From Salegentibacter salinarum (GTDB lineage Bacteria > Bacteroidota > Bacteroidia > Flavobacteriales > Flavobacteriaceae), in assembly GCF_900168115.1 (NCBI RefSeq), contig NZ_FUZC01000004.1:1-64000 (forward strand): a stretch of 64,000 nt of DNA. The letters are read 5' to 3'. Each line of letters opens with the position of its first letter. Position 1 is the stretch's first letter. Below are positions 59,492-64,000 of this stretch, piece after piece. The notes under the pieces are model-generated. The model was given only the letters and a program-made list of their open reading frames with translations. It did no database searches and was not told where the DNA came from. The translations under genes were made by a program, and so were the position numbers.

Positions 59492-62400
59492 ATGAAATCA
59501 GGTATATTTATAAGAAAAACAGCATTAAGTATTACTCTTCTCTTATTTATGGTCATACAGGCCTGTGAGAAACCTACTATGTTTACTGAATTGACCCCCG
59601 ATAAAACGGGAATAAAGTTTTCAAATACTATTACAGAAGATGGTCATAATAATATTATGACTTATGAGTATACATATAACGGAGCAGGAGTGGCGGTGGG
59701 AGACGTGAATAATGATGGTTTGACAGACATTTATTTTGTAGGCAATCAGGTACCAAATAAATTATTTCTTAATCTAGGCGACTGGAAGTTTGAGGAAATT
59801 ACCCTCCAGGCAGGTGTTCAAGGAAGAAGTGACTGGAAAACCGGGGTCACCATGGTGGATGTAAATGGAGACGGCTGGTTAGATATTTATGTTTCATATT
59901 CTGGAAATGCCCCTTCAGAAGGATATAATAAGGGCATTGTAAAAGAATATTCCGCCAGGTCAAACCAACTCTTTATAAATGACGGTGGGCAAAAAGGTAG
60001 AATTCCTACATTTACGGAGCGTGCTCAGGAATACGGTATTGATGCCAGGGGTACATTTACTTCGCAAGCCTACTTTTTTGACTACGACCTGGATGGTGAC
60101 CTTGATATGTTCCTTTTGAACCATGCAAATATGTTTTATTCGGCCTTTTTTAACGTGCAAAAATTGAGAAGTCTAAGACACCCTTATTTCGGTAATAAAT
60201 TGTATCGAAATGACAATCAAAGATTTACGGAAGTAACTGAAACAACTGGCATACATGGCAGTGGTCTTAATTTTGGGTTAAGTGCATCAATTTCTGATAT
60301 TAACAAGGATGGGTGGCCAGATATATATGTTACTAATGATTACGAGGAACAGGATTTTTGTTATTTAAATAACGGAGATGGTACTTTTATGGAAATTTCC
60401 CATATCGCTATGGGACACCTTTCAAAATACGGTATGGGATCAGATATTGCTGATGTTAATAATGATGGCCTTCCTGATATTTATGTAGCGGATATGCTTC
60501 CTGAAGATAATTATAGACAAAAAATTTTGAAAGGACCCGATGAATATAATAAATTCTCCAAAGCGGTGGATAGCGGTTATCATCACCAATATATGAGAAA
60601 TACTTTTCAGCTTAATCGTGGATTGGCAAAGGATTCAATACCGCGGTTCAGTGAAATCGCACAATTTTCTGGAATTTCGAATACCGATTGGAGCTGGGCC
60701 ACACTCTTCGCAGATTTTGATAATGATGGGATGAAAGATCTTTTTATTACTAACGGCTATCTCCGGGATGTAACCAATCTTGATTTTGTAAACTTCACTA
60801 CCAGTAAAGAAATATCTCAAGCTAATTCGAAAAATCAAGAAGTTGATTTGTTACCATTAATCAGCAAAATGCCAGCTACTAAAATTTCAAATTACTCTTT
60901 TAGAAACACCAATGGAATTCAATTTGAGAACAGAACATCAAACTGGGGATTGGATAAACCCTCTGTTTCTACCGGAGCAGCTTATGCAGACTTGGATAAT
61001 GATGGGGACCTGGACCTAATAGTTAGCAATTTAAATGCTCCTGCCACTATTTTTCAGAACAATCAGCAGGATTTTTACAAAAACAATTATATTAAAATAA
61101 AACTGGAAGGTGAAGGCAACAATACATTCGGTCTGGGTGCAAAAATCATCACTACTTTAGAAGATCAGAAGCAACTTTATCATGAAGCCTATTACACCCG
61201 CGGATATTTATCTGCTGTTGAACCTCTATTAACCATAGGGATAGGTGAGGAGAAAATTCTTAAAAAGGTTGAGGTTGTCTGGCCCGATGGAGGGGTATCT
61301 GTTCACCACAACATTGAAGCTAATCAAGAATTAATTATTAAACAGGTTGATGCGGTCGATAGGTCCCGATCACTAATAGAAATTGAACCACCCTTATTTG
61401 AGGATGTGACTACAGTTTCAGGATTAGATTTTGTTCATAGGGAGAATGATTACGTGGACTTTCTGCACCAAGGACTGGTGCCGTATCAGTTGTCTCGCTT
61501 AGGAGGCCGATTAGCTGTTGGGGATGTAAATGGAGACGGTAATGATGATGTCTTTTTTGGAGGGGCTGCTGGTCAATCAGGACAGTTATATCTTGGCAGA
61601 GATGATGGAACTTTGGTAAAAGGACCAAGGGAACAGCCCTGGACAGCACCAGAAGATGTAGCGAGAGAGGATATAGACATACTCTTTTTTGATGCTGATT
61701 CTGATAATGATCTTGATATGTATGTTGTTAGTGGTGGAAATGAAAAACCTTCAGGATCTTCCTTTTATAAAGATCGGCTTTATCTCAATGATGGAACAGG
61801 GAACTTTGTAAAAACATTAAACTCACTGCCCCATACTTCTTTCAGTGGGGGTGTGGTGGTTTCAGCCGATTATGATAAGGACGGAGATATTGACCTCTTT
61901 GTAGGCGGACGGCATAAAGCGAAGAATTATCCATTTGCTTCACAAAGTATTTTACTGAGAAATGACACCCAGGATGGTATAGTGAAATTTACCAATACCG
62001 AAGAAAAAGCACTGCAAAAACTAGGAATGGTAACTGATGCGGTTTGGACGGATTCAGATAAGGATTCCTGGCCAGAACTTTTTATAGTGGGCGAATGGAT
62101 GCCCCTGACCCTACTTAAAAACAACCGGGGAATTCTTACCAATAAAACTAAAGAACTAGACCTGGACACAACGCAGGGATGGTGGAGTAGTATAGATGCA
62201 GAGGATTATGACGGGGATGGGGATGTTGATTTTCTTCTGGGAAATGCTGGGCTTAATACACAACTGTTTGCCTCAAAAGCAGAACCTATGGTATATTACG
62301 TCCAGGATTTTAATAAGGACGGGAATTTTGATCCAGTACTATCCTATTATATCGACGGAGAAAGTTATCCTCTTCCTAGTAGAGATGAAATGCTTGGACA

Positions 62401-62878
62401 GGTAGCATCATTGCGCAAGAAATATACCTCTTATGATAAATATGCTAAAGCAACTATGGAAGATTTGCTTAAAGCAGGAAATGTTACAACTACATCGATT
62501 CTGGAGATTAATGAGCTAAGATCATTGTACCTCAATAATCTTGGTGATGGTAATTTTAATTTGTCGCCTTTACCAGGGATGTCCCAGATATCCATGATAA
62601 ATGCTTTTGCTTTTGACGATTTTACAGGGAACGGGGTTAGTGATATCGTAGCGGTAGGTAATTTTTCTCCCTATAGGGTGAATTTTGGAAAATCTGATGC
62701 CTTAATGGGTGTTCTTTTAAATGTAATGGAAAATGAAGTTACCGTAGATAACCAGTTTTCGAATTTATGGCTAAGCGGTGATATTCGTGACGTCAGTATT
62801 ATGGAATTTAATAGCGGGGCAAAAAGGATAATCCTCTCGCGGAATGACGACAAGGCAAGTCTCTATAAGTATAATTAG
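59492..62878 (+). CDS. Large FG-GAP/VCBS lipoprotein with ASPIC/UnbV domain
   Basis: The product has 1128 residues, with a lipobox near VIQAC. Many FG-GAP-like units with calcium-binding D-x-N-x-D-G-x-x-D motifs are seen (DVNNDGLTDIYF, DVNGDGWLDIYV, DYDLDGDLDMF, DINKDGWPDIYV, DLDNDGDLDLI, DVNGDGNDDVFF, DADSDNDLDMY). The ASPIC/UnbV domain lies near residues 530-630 (NNTFGLGAKII, and KKVEVVWPDGG). Proteins of the CRTAC1 family are extracellular propellers of unclear function, often found near SusC/SusD genes in Bacteroidota. Co-transcription with the DUF1080 gene is likely. Confidence 0.88.
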   Translation: MKSGIFIRKTALSITLLLFMVIQACEKPTMFTELTPDKTGIKFSNTITEDGHNNIMTYEYTYNGAGVAVGDVNNDGLTDIYFVGNQVPNKLFLNLGDWKFEEITLQAGVQGRSDWKTGVTMVDVNGDGWLDIYVSYSGNAPSEGYNKGIVKEYSARSNQLFINDGGQKGRIPTFTERAQEYGIDARGTFTSQAYFFDYDLDGDLDMFLLNHANMFYSAFFNVQKLRSLRHPYFGNKLYRNDNQRFTEVTETTGIHGSGLNFGLSASISDINKDGWPDIYVTNDYEEQDFCYLNNGDGTFMEISHIAMGHLSKYGMGSDIADVNNDGLPDIYVADMLPEDNYRQKILKGPDEYNKFSKAVDSGYHHQYMRNTFQLNRGLAKDSIPRFSEIAQFSGISNTDWSWATLFADFDNDGMKDLFITNGYLRDVTNLDFVNFTTSKEISQANSKNQEVDLLPLISKMPATKISNYSFRNTNGIQFENRTSNWGLDKPSVSTGAAYADLDNDGDLDLIVSNLNAPATIFQNNQQDFYKNNYIKIKLEGEGNNTFGLGAKIITTLEDQKQLYHEAYYTRGYLSAVEPLLTIGIGEEKILKKVEVVWPDGGVSVHHNIEANQELIIKQVDAVDRSRSLIEIEPPLFEDVTTVSGLDFVHRENDYVDFLHQGLVPYQLSRLGGRLAVGDVNGDGNDDVFFGGAAGQSGQLYLGRDDGTLVKGPREQPWTAPEDVAREDIDILFFDADSDNDLDMYVVSGGNEKPSGSSFYKDRLYLNDGTGNFVKTLNSLPHTSFSGGVVVSADYDKDGDIDLFVGGRHKAKNYPFASQSILLRNDTQDGIVKFTNTEEKALQKLGMVTDAVWTDSDKDSWPELFIVGEWMPLTLLKNNRGILTNKTKELDLDTTQGWWSSIDAEDYDGDGDVDFLLGNAGLNTQLFASKAEPMVYYVQDFNKDGNFDPVLSYYIDGESYPLPSRDEMLGQVASLRKKYTSYDKYAKATMEDLLKAGNVTTTSILEINELRSLYLNNLGDGNFNLSPLPGMSQISMINAFAFDDFTGNGVSDIVAVGNFSPYRVNFGKSDALMGVLLNVMENEVTVDNQFSNLWLSGDIRDVSIMEFNSGAKRIILSRNDDKASLYKYN

Positions 62879-63174
62879 AGAAGGTAGTAAGTAAAAGACA
62901 TTGCTGTTCGAAAAATTCGGGGAATTGGTTAAAACTGGCTTTTTTAATCAGTTATTACGAAAACGATTGATTAAAACCTCGTGTTGCAAATAGTTGAATA
63001 TAGATATTAAAATTTTAGAATGATTATTAATTAAAACAATTACGCCAATGAAATGAAATCACCAAAATCAAGTGAGTAAAAGAAAAAAATCAGAAAAAGA
63101 AAATTCATTCATTTAATTAACCAGAAACGCGACCGGAGATAAAATCAGGTACGTTTTGAAATTTAAATTTAAAT

Positions 63175-64000
63175 ATGAATAAACTACTAATACTATTTTT
63201 TTATTTACCATTTATTATCTCTCCGGAGGTAGTTTTTGCAACAGGAGATAGTCCGGGTGTAGAAACGCTAAACCGGGAAGAATTCGTTTCGGATTTAAAA
63301 CTTATAGATAATAATGAATTAGAACCACTGGAGCATTCCTCTAGAATAACACCCCCTGAGATACAACAGACCGTACGGGGTATCGTAACAGACCCAACCG
63401 GGATGCCAATACCCGGCGCCAATGTAATAGAGAAAGGAACTACAAATGGAGTAGTCACCGATTTTGATGGAAATTATGAAATTACCGTTGCTCCCGATGC
63501 TGTTTTAATTTTCTCCTATGTGGGTTTTTTGACTCAGGAGATGAGTGTAGATGGACAATCTACTTTGGAAGTAGAACTTCAGGAGGATCAGGCTCAATTG
63601 GATGAGGTTGTCGTCGTCGGATATGGCACCCAAAAAAGAGAAAATATAGTTGGATCAGTTGCCACGGTGGGTGGTGAAGAAATCCAAAAATCTGCAAACC
63701 TAAATGTCTCTAATGCGCTAACAGGTAGGATTCCAGGAGTGGTTGCTACTCAAGGTAGTGGTGAACCAGGCTATGATGGCTCTAATATTCGAATTCGAGG
63801 AACCAATACGTTGGGGGATAGTAGCCCATTAGTTGTAATTGACGGTATTCCTGCCAGAGCTGGCGGGTTTGAGCGATTAAACCCGGCGGATATTGCTGAT
63901 ATTTCGGTTCTTAAAGATGCTTCTGGAGCTATATATGGAGCTAGAGCAGCAAATGGTGTTATTTTAGTGACAACTAAAAGGGGAAGAGAAGGCAAGGCTC
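63175..64000 (+). CDS. SusC/RagA TonB-linked outer-membrane protein, N-terminal part
   Basis: From ATG 63175 the frame runs through the right edge (275 codons visible). The order is signal peptide (MNKLLILFFYLPFIISPEVV), a linker, a carboxypeptidase-regulatory-like domain (QTVRGIVTDPTGMPIPGANV and GVVTDFDGNYEI), then the plug start with the TonB-interacting box and DEVVVVGYGTQKRENIVGSV, and NVSNALTGRIPGVVATQGSG, a full SusC/RagA signature. Such receptors import glycans with a SusD partner, which would lie beyond the window. It is 296 bases after the FG-GAP gene, so it may have its own promoter. Confidence 0.9.
   Translation, partial: MNKLLILFFYLPFIISPEVVFATGDSPGVETLNREEFVSDLKLIDNNELEPLEHSSRITPPEIQQTVRGIVTDPTGMPIPGANVIEKGTTNGVVTDFDGNYEITVAPDAVLIFSYVGFLTQEMSVDGQSTLEVELQEDQAQLDEVVVVGYGTQKRENIVGSVATVGGEEIQKSANLNVSNALTGRIPGVVATQGSGEPGYDGSNIRIRGTNTLGDSSPLVVIDGIPARAGGFERLNPADIADISVLKDASGAIYGARAANGVILVTTKRGREGKA

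Overview
The window looks like a chromosomal segment of a marine or soil type member of the Flavobacteriaceae (phylum Bacteroidota). The evidence is AT-rich DNA, TTG/TAnnTTTG-type promoters in front of rpmH and rpsF, lipoproteins whose cysteine is followed by acidic export signals such as SSDDD or KDDDD, a SusC/RagA receptor, DUF4252, DUF2147 and DUF6495-type proteins, a 950-residue CarB, and an integrase of the Bacteroidota type. The genus cannot be fixed from the sequence; relatives of Salegentibacter or Gramella are a plausible guess.

Layout. 1-447: left edge with an IS110-family transposase start abutting the last codons of a cardiolipin synthase gene. 448-10223: ordinary chromosome (thioredoxin-like protein, rpmH, carB, DUF423, a four-gene minus-strand operon, rmuC). 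10305-21390: the most unusual region, a polysaccharide locus that resembles a rearranged pel system: PelF-like glycosyltransferase, PelG-like transporter, a PelA-hydrolase-like TIM barrel, an unrecognised 663-residue membrane protein and a 1329-residue lipoprotein joining a deacetylase, a helical-repeat region and an outer-membrane barrel, with a second glycosidase-like lipoprotein facing away from the operon. 21387-27886: vitamin B12 uptake (ABC transporter, binding protein, cobalamin riboswitch, BtuB-type receptor, BtuG-like surface propeller). 27973-43953: S41 protease, an ECF sigma/anti-sigma/DUF4252 operon, purB, sirtuin, a five-repeat CHRD lipoprotein, trmH, a DEAD-box helicase, rdgB, rlmH, nadC and small envelope proteins. 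44034-56372: priA, a ParD/ParE pair whose toxin is frameshifted by a 13-bp tandem duplication, a LytTR regulator, rpsF-rpsR-rplI, an ABC permease, hisS and others. 56460-64000: start of a decayed genomic island, opened by a 3' tRNA fragment (att-like), a broken tyrosine recombinase and a reductase remnant, followed by intact cargo: a DUF1080 protein, a large FG-GAP/ASPIC-UnbV lipoprotein and the beginning of a SusC receptor.

How genes work together. The pel-like operon has tightly spaced or overlapping genes and covers synthesis, inner-membrane transport, hydrolysis, deacetylation and outer-membrane export, but shows no recognisable PelC, PelD or PelE. The B12 genes form a complete outer-membrane-to-cytoplasm route, with the riboswitch controlling the receptor side. 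The island cargo resembles part of a carbohydrate-use locus. Families of short palindromic intergenic repeats recur across the window. No rRNA gene, complete tRNA gene or CRISPR array was seen.
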